Shown piece by piece: positions 7,481 to 14,814 of a stretch of DNA of 64,000 bases. Source of the stretch: a virus. A model generated the notes under the pieces. The model saw only the letters and a list, made by a program, of their open reading frames with translations, made no database searches and was not told the DNA's origin. The DNA lies in the IMG/VR virus record IMGVR_UViG_3300032954_000010, positions 1 through 64,000 of that record; one strand, 5' to 3'. A program made the translations under genes and the position numbers. Within the stretch, counting starts at the first letter, position 1. Every line of letters starts with the position of its first letter.

Positions 7481-7488
7481 GGCGGGCT

Positions 7489-7656
7489 CTATATCCAGAG
7501 ATCGTAAACTATATATGCGGCGAACGCGCAAAGACCCGCCAGCATTCCGGCCATTCCAATAAAAAACACGTAACCGAAGCCTAATGGCATTCCTATTGCA
7601 GCAGTCGGGCCTGCAATCATCAATTCCGTTAGAATAATTTTTTCGACGGTCGTCAT
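7489..7656 (-). CDS. Small membrane protein, two hydrophobic segments
   Basis: 55 residues from an ATG at 7656. The segments IAGPTAAIGMPLGFGYVFF and GMAGMLAGLCAFAAYIV are hydrophobic and could span the membrane. It resembles neither holins nor spanins closely, and it is far from the lysis genes. It could alter the host membrane early in infection. Confidence 0.55.
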   Translation of the reverse strand: MTTVEKIILTELMIAGPTAAIGMPLGFGYVFFIGMAGMLAGLCAFAAYIVYDLWI

Positions 7657-7663
7657 AACCGGC

Positions 7664-7942
7664 CTATCGCTCCAGAACTGGAGTTTCGCTCAGAGCGTCG
7701 ATCATATTGAGAAGATCAAGCCCTTTCGCAATGCGCTTTGCCTCTTCCAGGCCGTCTGTGATGCAAACGGTGAAATATTCACCGGAGTAGCAAACACCTT
7801 CCTTACCGCGGTCTGGATTGGGGCCAAGCACGGCGAAATGAAATTCACTACGCTGCTCAACCACATGGCGTTTACGCACCACCTGATAGTGCGTCGCCTT
7901 GTGCTGCTTGGGATTGGCTTCCTTGATGGCGGCAACTGACAT
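7664..7942 (-). CDS. Hypothetical early protein, first of the leftward array
   Basis: 92 residues from an ATG at 7942 with a strong AAGGGAGA site. It reads MSVAAIKEANPKQHKATHYQ, with a basic N-terminus, a beta-rich middle (EFHFAVLGPNPDRGKEGVCY) and a helical tail (LEEAKRIAKGLDLLNMIDAL). First gene behind the 7967-7996 promoter. No family recognised. Confidence 0.65.
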   Translation of the reverse strand: MSVAAIKEANPKQHKATHYQVVRKRHVVEQRSEFHFAVLGPNPDRGKEGVCYSGEYFTVCITDGLEEAKRIAKGLDLLNMIDALSETPVLER

Positions 7943-7966
7943 GGCCCGTCTCCCTTTTGATGACCG

Positions 7967-7996
7967 TATATAGGCACAGTCAATTTGACTTGTCAA
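7967..7996 (-). promoter_or_regulatory. Leftward promoter of the early array
   Basis: Minus strand TTGACA (7996-7991), 18 bases, TATATA (7972-7967); the predicted start is near 7960, 18 bases before the ATG. The -35 sits in the palindrome TTGACTTGTCAA (7985-7996). Confidence 0.65.
7985..7996. promoter_or_regulatory. Palindrome shared by divergent promoters
   Basis: TTGAC-TT-GTCAA is a perfect 5-base inverted repeat. It holds a -35 on each strand: leftward TTGACA, and rightward TTGACT with a weak -10 (TACCCG at 8008). A protein here would affect both arrays. Confidence 0.45.
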
Positions 7997-8022
7997 GTAA
8001 CCTGTGCTACCCGTATTCGCGA

Positions 8023-8589
8023 ATGAGCACAAAGCCCAATATTCGATCCCTCTGCCATCCCGTCGCCCGACTTGGCGAGGCGGCTCAACTCGCCGCGCTT
8101 ACCGGGGAAATCTACTATTTCAAGGATCGAAAAGAGCTAATCCGCTCGATCCGGCCCGGAACAATCATCGAGGTGGTCGAGGCGTATCTGCTGGCGACAG
8201 ACGGCGGACGGTCGGATTCACGAAAGCGTGACTGGCTGAAAACTGTAGACGAGATCGAGGACAAGGGCGGCATCATTGTCGAGATGCGGACAGGACTGCG
8301 CTCCGATAAGCCCAAGGAATGGCGGCAAGTGCAGGCAATGGCCTTTGAGCAAATCGCCCGTTCCGGCAAGGGCCGCAATTCATCGGCCAACGGCAAGCTA
8401 TCGAAGGGTGCCCCGCGCTGGAACCCGACGCCAGAGCAACGGGACGTGGCGGAGCGGCAATGGTTCAGCCGAAAGCACAAAACCGATGATGAGCGCATGG
8501 CCGCAATTCAGGATAAACTAGGGAAGTCCGCGCCGAGCCGGACGACAATGCGAAAGTATTTTGGCTCGCCATACGCGACCAGGAACTAG
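8023..8589 (+). CDS. Hypothetical protein with possible C-terminal HTH
   Basis: 188 residues from an ATG at 8023 (MSTKPNIRSLCHPVARLGEA). No Shine-Dalgarno is seen, so it may be leaderless. Residues 35-110 (GTIIEVVEAYLLATDG, then DRKRDWLK-like and VEMRTGLRS) loosely recall a resolvase-like domain, and the tail (AIQDKLGKSAPSRTTMRKYF) looks like a helix-turn-helix. The serine expected of a recombinase is not seen. I do not assign an activity; a DNA-binding role is plausible as the first gene of the rightward array. Confidence 0.6.
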   Translation: MSTKPNIRSLCHPVARLGEAAQLAALTGEIYYFKDRKELIRSIRPGTIIEVVEAYLLATDGGRSDSRKRDWLKTVDEIEDKGGIIVEMRTGLRSDKPKEWRQVQAMAFEQIARSGKGRNSSANGKLSKGAPRWNPTPEQRDVAERQWFSRKHKTDDERMAAIQDKLGKSAPSRTTMRKYFGSPYATRN

Positions 8590-8606
8590 AACAGCAGGAG
8601 ATTTTT

Positions 8607-8783
8607 ATGAACCGACGAGAATTGCACGTAGCGGCGCGTTTGATATTTGCGGCGCAATGGGGGCCTTCCGGGTTCAAATATTCTACGAATCGCCGTTCAG
8701 ATTGGCGCTCTAAGGATGCGCGCCGCGCCGTCGAATATCTTGCGACCAAATATGATTTAGTCCGAAAAACAAAGAACCCGTAG
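8607..8783 (+). CDS. Small basic hypothetical protein, 58 residues
   Basis: ATG at 8607 with AGGAG 6 bases upstream, stop at 8783. It reads MNRRELHVAARLIFAAQWGP with a run of Arg/Lys (NRRSDWRSKDARRAVEYLA). Stop and next ribosome site overlap (TAGGAG). No family recognised. Confidence 0.55.
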   Translation: MNRRELHVAARLIFAAQWGPSGFKYSTNRRSDWRSKDARRAVEYLATKYDLVRKTKNP

Positions 8784-8792
8784 GAGTTTGGC

Positions 8793-9197
8793 GTGGCAAA
8801 GACGGCTGACGATATCATGAACAAGATGGGTTTTCCTGCGAGCGAGCAAGGCCACTACGTCACGTTGCTTCGCGCTAGCATCGAACGCCAAGTGCGGGAT
8901 CACGGGCTTGCCGGCGCGAGCTACGGTTCCTGGGCCGGCAACCCAGATGCGGAGGAACGCGCGCGGGCCTTCTTGGAAGTAGAATGGGCTATCGCACACG
9001 GGCACTCATATCAAACGGAATGCCTAGACGACTTTCCTATCAACCGTTATTTCAGCACGCGCGATATGCGCTGGCACTACGAGTTCAAGCCGTGTCGCAT
9101 CGCGCCGTGGCTGCGCGATCAATGGCGCGTGCTTTGGTTTCACTTTCGGGTGACGCGCGACCGGCTGCTAGGTCGCACCAATCCGTTCGCAAATTAG
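8793..9197 (+). CDS. Hypothetical protein
   Basis: 134 residues from a GTG preceded by TAGGAG. The N-terminus (ADDIMNKMGFPASEQGHYV) is helical; the C-terminus is rich in Trp and Arg (WLRDQWRVLWFHFRVTRDRL) and could touch a membrane or nucleic acid. Unknown function. Confidence 0.65.
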   Translation: MAKTADDIMNKMGFPASEQGHYVTLLRASIERQVRDHGLAGASYGSWAGNPDAEERARAFLEVEWAIAHGHSYQTECLDDFPINRYFSTRDMRWHYEFKPCRIAPWLRDQWRVLWFHFRVTRDRLLGRTNPFAN

Positions 9198-9206
9198 GAG
9201 GAATTG

Positions 9207-9431
9207 ATGCCTAGCAATATGCCGCCAGGATATAGCGATGAAGGTAATGCGCCGCCCGAGCGCGGAGAAGAAACAATGCTCTATGAAGAATTGCGCGGTC
9301 TGTTCGATAAATACCGCGCATGGCTAACCAAGAATTTGGAAGATTTTTGGACAGTCGAAGATCAGACGGCCGCCGCGAACATCTGCAACGAGATGGAAAA
9401 ATTACTCGTCAGCATGGAGGGTCCACTTTGA
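9207..9431 (+). CDS. Small acidic hypothetical protein
   Basis: 74 residues from an ATG at 9207 behind TTAGGAGG. The helical part reads LYEELRGLFDKYRAWLTKNL. The stop overlaps the next start (TTTGA). Unknown function. Confidence 0.55.
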   Translation: MPSNMPPGYSDEGNAPPERGEETMLYEELRGLFDKYRAWLTKNLEDFWTVEDQTAAANICNEMEKLLVSMEGPL

Positions 9432-9610
9432 AAATTAAATATTGGTGGTCAGAAGATCGAACGTGGTTTTGCATTCTTATCGATGATGGTGTCAGTAAAG
9501 CAACTGTCAGCTTGACTCCATCGGAGGCTGGCGACTTGGGCGCGGAAGCTATTGCGCCGCCAACAAACGCCGAAACCTTGGCCGTTCTCGCAAATACATT
9601 GAATACTTAG
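9428..9610 (+). CDS. Small hypothetical protein, TTG start
   Basis: 60 residues from a TTG at 9428 with GGAGG 7 bases before it. It reads LKIKYWWSEDRTWFCILIDD then KATVSLTPSEAGDLGAEAIA, a small beta-alpha protein. Overlaps the preceding stop, so translation is probably coupled. Confidence 0.5.
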   Translation: MKIKYWWSEDRTWFCILIDDGVSKATVSLTPSEAGDLGAEAIAPPTNAETLAVLANTLNT

Positions 9611-9621
9611 GAGTGTCGGCG

Positions 9622-9819
9622 GTGCTGATCAATCTATATATGAAAGTGTTGCGCTGGCGATGGGAAAGGTTGACGCGCACGACGATGCGTTCGGGCTTCG
9701 CCTATCTATACATGAGTCATTATCTTAATGAGGAGTGGGAGAAATGCATCGCAGACCCAATCCTGCGATCAAAACTCGGAATTGAAGTCCGCAATAATCC
9801 GAACGCAACTTGCTTTTAG
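9622..9819 (+). CDS. Small basic hypothetical protein
   Basis: 65 residues from a GTG at 9622, chosen over a GTG at 9613 because AGGAG ends at 9613. The N-terminus VLINLYMKVLRWRWERLTR is hydrophobic and basic. Unknown function. Confidence 0.45.
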   Translation: MLINLYMKVLRWRWERLTRTTMRSGFAYLYMSHYLNEEWEKCIADPILRSKLGIEVRNNPNATCF

Positions 9820-9831
9820 GGAGAGTTTGAC

Positions 9832-9996
9832 GTGGCTCATTGGCGCAAGTGCTCAAAGTGTGGACAAGATTTTCAGGTGAGCTATGCCACGCCTGGGAGT
9901 TCTAAATCGCCAATGTGCGAATCGTGCCTCGTAGATGAACTTGAAAATTATCCAGTCTTGCCGCCGCGCGTTCGGCGTAGGACGGAGACAAATTAG
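9832..9996 (+). CDS. Small zinc-ribbon protein, 54 residues
   Basis: GTG at 9832 after GGGAGAG. It reads AHWRKCSKCGQDFQVSYATP and then MCESCLVDELENY. The CxxC pairs about 20 residues apart make a zinc ribbon, and the tail is basic (RVRRRTETN). Second such protein in the early arrays (compare 7125-7292). Confidence 0.6.
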   Translation: MAHWRKCSKCGQDFQVSYATPGSSKSPMCESCLVDELENYPVLPPRVRRRTETN

Positions 9997-10005
9997 GAGA
10001 ATCCA

Positions 10006-10200
10006 ATGCTTGAGATAGATCGCAAAGCGCAGCACCGATTGATGGCACTCGATGCCACCAACAAAATTCAAGAGGCGGTCGGCCTCGACGACAAGTGGAA
10101 GGGACTAATTGAGAACACGATCTATACGCTGTGCGAGGACTGCTACCGGCGCGGCGTTCAATATCCGCCGCTAATCATTCCGCCGCGCGCTTACCGTTGA
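10006..10200 (+). CDS. Small hypothetical protein
   Basis: 64 residues, ATG with TAGGAG upstream. Helical N-terminus (MLEIDRKAQHRLMALDATNK) and a CxxC (LCEDCYRRG). Ends PPLIIPPRAYR. Unknown function. Confidence 0.55.
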   Translation: MLEIDRKAQHRLMALDATNKIQEAVGLDDKWKGLIENTIYTLCEDCYRRGVQYPPLIIPPRAYR

Positions 10201-10217
10201 AACTTTAGGAGTTTGCC

Positions 10218-10529
10218 ATGACGGACATTTCTGGTTGGCCAGAGACGGTCCACATAATGAAAACGCTGGACCGCAATCCCTGGACCGGCGAAGAACGAGA
10301 TTTCCCAGTCGAGCGCATCATGGTGCCGCTGAACGAATATCAAATGGGCAATCTGATCGACGCAATCTCGCAAGCAGAAGATAATGGCGATTGGTTCGGA
10401 GAGTTTTGCGCCATTGTGGCCCGGGCCATGCAGGTCGCCGGCATCAAGCAGCTAACAAGCAATCGGGGTCGCACCTTTACTTTTGAAGACGTGGCCTGCG
10501 GCAGAATCCGCAAATCGACTGACATTTAA
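10218..10529 (+). CDS. Hypothetical protein
   Basis: 103 residues, ATG with TTTAGGAG upstream. The middle (LNEYQMGNLIDAISQAEDNG) is helical and acidic, the tail basic (TSNRGRTFTFEDVACGRIRK). Unknown function. Confidence 0.6.
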   Translation: MTDISGWPETVHIMKTLDRNPWTGEERDFPVERIMVPLNEYQMGNLIDAISQAEDNGDWFGEFCAIVARAMQVAGIKQLTSNRGRTFTFEDVACGRIRKSTDI

Positions 10530-10539
10530 GGAGAATCCG

Positions 10540-10899
10540 GTGCGCGTGATCGTCTGTGGCAGTAGGAATTGGGGCGAGTATCCCGATCAGCGCGAGAAGA
10601 TTTACGCTGCGCTCGACGCTATCCATGCCGAGACGCCAATCACGTTCCTGTGGCACGGCAACGCGAAGGGCGTTGATACTGTCGCCGGAACATGGGGCGA
10701 GATCAAGCAAACGATCTGCGTCTGTCCGGTCCCTGCCGAATGGTCTAAGTATGGCGATCGCGCGGGGCCGATCAGGAACAAAAACATGCTCGGGCAGGGA
10801 ATTGATTTGGTGATCGCCTTTCCTGGCGGTAAGGGCACCACGAATATGATCGCGCAAGCGAAGCGAGCTGGCGTTCCCGTTAAGCAGATAGCAACTTAG
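10540..10899 (+). CDS. DUF2493/YspA-like SLOG-fold protein
   Basis: 119 residues from a GTG after AAGGAG. It has VIVCGSRNWGEYPDQREKIY at the start, WHGNAKGVDTVAGTW in the middle and LVIAFPGGKGTTNMIAQAKR at the end. The G-S-R, H-G-xA-xG-xD and PGGxGT motifs are those of the SLOG superfamily and DUF2493, which is frequent in phages and near mobile genes. Family members are thought to bind nucleotides or nucleotide-derived signals, but the phage role is not settled. It may sense or consume a nucleotide signal in infected cells. Confidence 0.8.
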   Translation: MRVIVCGSRNWGEYPDQREKIYAALDAIHAETPITFLWHGNAKGVDTVAGTWGEIKQTICVCPVPAEWSKYGDRAGPIRNKNMLGQGIDLVIAFPGGKGTTNMIAQAKRAGVPVKQIAT

Positions 10900-10907
10900 G
10901 AGCGGCC

Positions 10908-11483
10908 ATGCGCGACGAAACGACATCCGAGCATATCGCGCGAGACATGCGCGAGGGTCGGTTTCCGCAGCGGTCGGAACCGCAACAAGTTGAAACGCCT
11001 GACGATATCGTTGGTCACAAAACGTTCGACACCGGAGAGACGGACGAGACGACCGGATTCCCAAAGCTGCGCCATGAGCCATTGACGCGCGCCGAGGCAG
11101 ACGCACTGTGGGATGCCTGCAAAGCCGCCGAAGCTGATCGCGCTGCGAGGATGCCGGATGAGACGGCTGCACTCCGTGCCATGCAGGATGCCTACACTCG
11201 GCTCAAAGAGCTTGGATGGCGCGAAGGCATCTATTCACCAAGGGACGGCTCAATCTTCAAAGTGATAGAACTCGGTTCAACTGGCATCTTCGATTGTGAT
11301 TGCCGGGGCGAATGGCCAGATTGCACCTGGACGACCTACGATGAGCGCGACGCTTATCCATCGTCGCAGGCCCCGGCATTGTTCAAACTTTTGCCAGAAG
11401 CGCAGGCCGCATACGATGCGAAGATGGCGGCGGCGAGAGAACGCTACGCTGCCGAGTGTGCGGAAAATCATCACGATATTTAG
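10908..11483 (+). CDS. Hypothetical early protein
   Basis: 191 residues, ATG with TAGGAG upstream. Acidic N-terminus with long helices (LTRAEADALWDACKAAEADR) and a beta-rich C-terminal domain (GWREGIYSPRDGSIFKVIEL, CDCRGEWPDCTW) with a possible CxC site. The RLKELGWREGIYSPRDG pattern is familiar from phage early proteins of unknown role. Confidence 0.65.
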   Translation: MRDETTSEHIARDMREGRFPQRSEPQQVETPDDIVGHKTFDTGETDETTGFPKLRHEPLTRAEADALWDACKAAEADRAARMPDETAALRAMQDAYTRLKELGWREGIYSPRDGSIFKVIELGSTGIFDCDCRGEWPDCTWTTYDERDAYPSSQAPALFKLLPEAQAAYDAKMAAARERYAAECAENHHDI

Positions 11484-11492
11484 GAGGCCGGA

Positions 11493-11738
11493 ATGGACTG
11501 GATCGAGATTGTAGAGGATGGCGAGAATATCACATCCAAAATGCCGCCTGACGAAACCATCGTCGAGGTCAAACTTAAGGACGGCACAATCTGTCCGGCT
11601 TGGTACTCGCAGAATATTCAAGAAGCGGGCGACTGGGATTTCGTGCCGATTGAGCCGGGGACAGATGAGCCTGATTTAATGGCCGATAGCCTCGCTGCGA
11701 ACGTAGCCGCGTGGCGTCCGCTAAACGCCACGATATAG
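11493..11738 (+). CDS. Hypothetical protein, possibly DUF551-like
   Basis: 81 residues, ATG with TAGGAGG. It opens DWIEIVEDGENITSKMPPDE and ends AAWRPLN. The opening W-I-x-x and closing W-x-P-L recall DUF551 proteins of phages, but the match is loose. Unknown function. Confidence 0.5.
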   Translation: MDWIEIVEDGENITSKMPPDETIVEVKLKDGTICPAWYSQNIQEAGDWDFVPIEPGTDEPDLMADSLAANVAAWRPLNATI

Positions 11739-11749
11739 AGGAGCGGATA

Positions 11750-11986
11750 ATGAATAGCGTATGGATTGCCATAATGCTCGTGTGGGGCGACACACCGTTC
11801 ATTCTTGGCCAGCCTGCTATCGTCAGACCTCATGGCCCAGCGGTATTTGTCGAACGTGAGGCTTGCCTTGTTGAATTGGAGAAATGGAAAAAAGACCAGC
11901 CGAAGATTTTCGAGCGAGTGACGATGCCAAACGGCGATCAGTTCATTCCGCAAGCTTCTTGTTTGAAGTATACTATAAATAAATAG
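11750..11986 (+). CDS. Small hypothetical protein with hydrophobic N-terminus
   Basis: 78 residues from an ATG at 11750 behind GAGGAG. The N-terminus MNSVWIAIMLVWGDTPFILG is hydrophobic and could be a membrane anchor or export signal; the rest is polar with two Cys (EACLVEL, ASCLKY) that could form a disulfide. Unknown function. Confidence 0.5.
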   Translation: MNSVWIAIMLVWGDTPFILGQPAIVRPHGPAVFVEREACLVELEKWKKDQPKIFERVTMPNGDQFIPQASCLKYTINK

Positions 11987-11995
11987 GAGCCGATC

Positions 11996-12193
11996 ATGGC
12001 CGTATTTGGCGAGTTCCTCGACCGCATATTCAGCAACGATGCGAAGTGGCCTTCCCGTCCCTGGCATGAAGTCCCGCCGGGATCACGCACACAAGAGCAA
12101 CGTGATGCCTGCGCCGCTGCTGGTTATCGACCTTATATGCCCGTCAGCGGAGCTAATGGAGTTGTGATTCCTGGGCCGTATTCCAAGGATTGA
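11996..12193 (+). CDS. Small hypothetical protein, last of the rightward array
   Basis: 65 residues, ATG behind TAGGAG. It contains PWHEVPPGSRTQEQRDACAA and ends in a Pro/Gly-rich tail. Convergent with the next leftward gene, 24 bases apart. Unknown function. Confidence 0.55.
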   Translation: MAVFGEFLDRIFSNDAKWPSRPWHEVPPGSRTQEQRDACAAAGYRPYMPVSGANGVVIPGPYSKD

Positions 12194-12217
12194 TGACCGC
12201 TGCTAAACAACTGAACG

Positions 12218-12412
12218 CTACTTTTCGTATTCCTCTGCCGTCATTTCGAGTTGACGAATGAATACATCGCCGTCGAATTGAGAATGCCATGGCGACTTAA
12301 TATATGGGCATCCTGGGATTCTCATATCCCATTTTTCTTCCAACACCCAACGGCCTTGATCTATTGGGAATGTGCGGCGATAGATCAAACCCGGCTCGTT
12401 CTTCTCGGTCAT
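12218..12412 (-). CDS. Small hypothetical protein
   Basis: 64 residues: MTEKNEPGLIYRRTFPIDQG, then WVLEEKWDMRIPG and a C-terminal helix (RQLEMTAEEYEK). No clear ribosome site. The 168 bases between it and 12581 show no gene, only short purine-rich stretches. Confidence 0.4.
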   Translation of the reverse strand: MTEKNEPGLIYRRTFPIDQGRWVLEEKWDMRIPGCPYIKSPWHSQFDGDVFIRQLEMTAEEYEK

Positions 12413-12580
12413 TGCTTACGGCCCATATACGATGCTGACTTAACCGTACATCATTGGCGGCGGTAGATTAGGTTCTCTGCCCTCTACTTTCGCTCTTTTC
12501 CTCCTATCGACCACGCACCACCCTCAATGATTTCAAAGGGGTAGATTTAACCATTCGTTACTGCTTCGTACTACGCTCAA

Positions 12581-12667
12581 TTACTCGCCGTGTAAAGCGC
12601 GCGGCGACAGGCGCCAGATCGCCCAGCCCAGCGCCAGGCCGTAGCCGAGATGGTAGAGCACGGTCAC
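12581..12667 (-). CDS. Very small membrane peptide (possible)
   Basis: 28 residues from a GTG at 12667 overlapping the preceding stop (GTGA). It reads VTVLYHLGYGLALGWAIWRL, one hydrophobic segment with a basic end. Only the coupling and the hydrophobic pattern support it. Confidence 0.3.
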   Translation of the reverse strand: MTVLYHLGYGLALGWAIWRLSPRALHGE

Positions 12668-12948
12668 GCCAGCGCTCCGTCCTTTTGCCGCTGGAAGTCG
12701 TCAAGGCCGGCATAATGTGCCCTCGCGGTGCGGATCGTCGCCTGCGGGTGGCGGGTCAGCAGCTCGCGGATCACATTGTCGTGAGCGGCCGAGCTGGCAT
12801 ATAGAGCGCTGCCGGCGGCGCGCAGCAGCACAAAACGGACCTTTGTATGCTCGCGCCACTTGATGCGGGCAAAGCAACCGGCGTCCGCCGCGGCGCGCTC
12901 AACGCGCTTGTCAAAATAAAGGTCGGGGGTCGAGAGGCGGATTTCCAT
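12664..12948 (-). CDS. Hypothetical protein
   Basis: 94 residues from an ATG at 12948 with TAGGAG 10 bases upstream; this is preferred to the GAT-preceded ATG at 12969, which lies on the wrong side of that site. It begins MEIRLSTPDLYFDKRVERAA and ends with a helical stretch (IRELLTRHPQATIRTARAHY). Overlaps the upstream stop as TAATG. Unknown function. Confidence 0.55.
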   Translation of the reverse strand: MEIRLSTPDLYFDKRVERAAADAGCFARIKWREHTKVRFVLLRAAGSALYASSAAHDNVIRELLTRHPQATIRTARAHYAGLDDFQRQKDGALA

Positions 12949-13061
12949 TATTGTATCGCTCCTATCCAATAGCCGATGCAGGCTGCGGCGATCGACAGGC
13001 CGAGAGCTGCGCCGACGATAAAATGACAGACGGCAAGGGCGAGGCGTTCGGGGGTGGTCAT
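12948..13061 (-). CDS. 37-residue membrane peptide
   Basis: ATG at 13061 just after the stop at 13063, in frame to a TAA at 12948. It reads MTTPERLALAVCHFIVGAAL then GLSIAAACIGYWIG: a helix and one long hydrophobic segment. It overlaps both neighbours, which suggests coupled translation. Confidence 0.5.
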   Translation of the reverse strand: MTTPERLALAVCHFIVGAALGLSIAAACIGYWIGAIQ

Positions 13062-13062
13062 A

Positions 13063-13527
13063 TTACAGCCACCGATGTTTGAGTGCGTAGCCGGCGCACT
13101 CAAACCATTCGCGTCCGGGCTTGTTCCAATTCGGCTTTTCTTTCTTGCCGCCTTGATGCCAGTAGAACTTATCGGCGTTGTAGATTGCCTTGCGCAACGC
13201 GTTTGCTTCCTTGCCCGTTCCTGTCTCGGCTTCTTGGCCAAATAGAGCATAGCCAAGCGAATGGACGATGTGAAAACCCATGTCCATGCCACAACCGCCG
13301 ACGCGCATGCCGTCGCCGCGTGACGCGCGCGGCAAACCGAGTACCACGCTCACGGAATAATTCGGGTGCAGCGCTTCGCCGTCGCGCAAGATAACTACGC
13401 GAATATCGCGAGACATGCCTGAACGGCTAACGTGATCCAGAATAGTGTGGACCGTATCGCCGGGCTTGAGCCATTTCCTGAGTTGTGCCTTCGCTTCAGC
13501 GATTTCCGTTTTGCTGTATTTTGTCAT
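13063..13527 (-). CDS. Hypothetical protein
   Basis: 154 residues from an ATG at 13527 in the leader AACCTGGAAGGTCAAGGATC, a variant of the leader used by the next two upstream genes. N-terminal helix (SKTEIAEAKAQLRKWLKPGD), then a beta-rich part with TVHTILDHVSRSGMSRDIRV and GGCGMDMGFHIVHSLGYALF. The pattern KPGDTV.TI..HVS.SGM.R.I is familiar from phage proteins of unknown role. Confidence 0.65.
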   Translation of the reverse strand: MTKYSKTEIAEAKAQLRKWLKPGDTVHTILDHVSRSGMSRDIRVVILRDGEALHPNYSVSVVLGLPRASRGDGMRVGGCGMDMGFHIVHSLGYALFGQEAETGTGKEANALRKAIYNADKFYWHQGGKKEKPNWNKPGREWFECAGYALKHRWL

Positions 13528-13556
13528 GATCCTTGACCTTCCAGGTTCGGGGTGAA

Positions 13557-13967
13557 TTATTGCTTGGCGCGACGGACGCGGCAATAATCGCCAGCGCCGC
13601 AGTAGTACGTGCCAACATATCGGACGTTATTAATCCCCATAAATTCGATCGAGCGGCGTTTGTCGCCCATGTTGCCGCGGTATTCGTGGCCCAGCCGACA
13701 CCACTCCGATAGGGCTTGGCCCATCCACGTCGTCACCTGCTTATTCTCGCGGCGAACATAGGCAAAGTATTGGATAGGCGGGTCATGGAGGAACTCAAAT
13801 ACCTCCAGGTTGGACGTTTCCGTATTTGTCGGCGCCACAATGCCGGCCGCCGCAAGTTCTTCTGTACGGTATGCGTTTGTCTTGTGATCTTTCAGCCAAG
13901 CACGTACCGCTTCGTGCCGCGCGCGAATATCGGCCGCCTCGTATCTTGTAATTGGGGAATTGTGCAT
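13557..13967 (-). CDS. Hypothetical protein
   Basis: 136 residues, ATG at 13967 with GGAGGTCA upstream. The N-terminal half is helical (YEAADIRARHEAVRAWLKDH), the second half beta-rich with three Cys (WCRLGHEYRGN, YYCGAGDYC). It may fold as a small beta domain. No family recognised. Confidence 0.6.
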   Translation of the reverse strand: MHNSPITRYEAADIRARHEAVRAWLKDHKTNAYRTEELAAAGIVAPTNTETSNLEVFEFLHDPPIQYFAYVRRENKQVTTWMGQALSEWCRLGHEYRGNMGDKRRSIEFMGINNVRYVGTYYCGAGDYCRVRRAKQ

Positions 13968-13999
13968 TTTGTGACCTCCAAGGGTTCAACGGTTGATAG

Positions 14000-14026
14000 A
14001 GAATACACGGGGAGAGGGGGAGTCAA
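14000..14026 (-). promoter_or_regulatory. Leftward promoter for 13967-13063 genes
   Basis: Minus strand TTGACT (14026-14021), 15 bases, TATTCT (14005-14000) within GTGTATTCT. It lies between the coiled-coil gene and the gene at 13557. Confidence 0.5.
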
Positions 14027-14388
14027 GCTTTGTGTCGCTCCAGTGCTTTTTTAGCAATATCGAGCTGGCGCGCGATAGCGTCGAGATCGGCTGCGTCGTA
14101 GAACGTGGCCGGGCCGGCGCCCGCGCGGTTCTTGTTGATCGACGCCAGAATATCCCACGCCAGTTGCGTTTGCTCGGTCAATTGTTCCAGTTCTTCGCGC
14201 AAGTTGTCTCGATCCGCTTCCAGCTCGTTAACTTGATTTTCAAGCTTTTCGATCTCGTCCGGCGCTTCTAGTAGGTCGCGCAAGTCATCAAGCGCGTCGA
14301 TCACGGCGGGCGGTTGCTTGGCGCGAATCGCCTGGTCGCGCAAATAAGCGACCGTTTCCTCCGGCTGCGTGTTGTAGTGGAAACGCAT
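14023..14388 (-). CDS. Coiled-coil hypothetical protein
   Basis: 121 residues, ATG at 14388 with GGAGGTCA upstream. Residues 35-85 are a strong coiled coil (EIEKLENQVNELEADRDNLR, then EELEQLTEQTQLA). The ends are helical. Probably dimerises; role unknown. First gene of its leftward group. Confidence 0.65.
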   Translation of the reverse strand: MRFHYNTQPEETVAYLRDQAIRAKQPPAVIDALDDLRDLLEAPDEIEKLENQVNELEADRDNLREELEQLTEQTQLAWDILASINKNRAGAGPATFYDAADLDAIARQLDIAKKALERHKA

Positions 14389-14440
14389 TTTTGACCTCCA
14401 AGGGTTCGATTGGCGCAGGATTGTTGCGCGTGACGTGCAT

Positions 14441-14468
14441 AAGATACACAAAAGTGAGAGGAAGGCAA
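14441..14468 (-). promoter_or_regulatory. Leftward promoter for the coiled-coil gene
   Basis: Minus strand TTGCCT (14468-14463), 16 bases, TATCTT (14446-14441) in a TGTGTATCTT context. About 50 bases before the ATG. Confidence 0.45.
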
Positions 14469-14814
14469 GGAAAAATTGGGTAATTATGTTGCGTTTGTAA
14501 TGCGGGGATTAGTCGAATGTTGCGCGGCTTGTTGGCCCTGTTCCACTGTTTTAGAAGCGATAGCGGAAAATGCTTCAAGGTTCAGCCTATTGTTCAAGAT
14601 TATACCATTGTTTTTATTATATAAATGAATATTTGAATAGACTGAATAGGGTTAAAAAGCCCAATGAATTTTTACACAGTTTACTTCCATGCTTAAAAAA
14701 ATATATCCTAATCAAAAACAAGTGTTCAATCGTCATCTATTCAGCCTGCAAGAAAACACAAAATTTGCGTAACGCGGCAAAGCGTGATAGAAAGCCCCAT
14801 AACAGGAGGCTTTC
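14469..14814. other. AT-rich noncoding region
   Basis: About 345 bases with no convincing gene. From about 14590 to 14760 the sequence is strongly AT-rich (runs such as TTTTTATTATATAAATGAATA), unlike the GC-rich surroundings, with short repeats TTGAATAGA/CTGAATAGG. It could hold promoters for the rightward gene at 14815 or a replication origin. No ordered iterons are visible. Confidence 0.4.
14790..14814 (+). promoter_or_regulatory. Hairpin over the ribosome-binding site
   Basis: GAAAGCC (14790-14796) pairs with GGCTTTC (14808-14814), leaving an 11-base loop that holds most of AGGAGG. The ATG follows at 14815. Folding would hide part of the ribosome site, so start of translation may be controlled. 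Confidence 0.35.
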
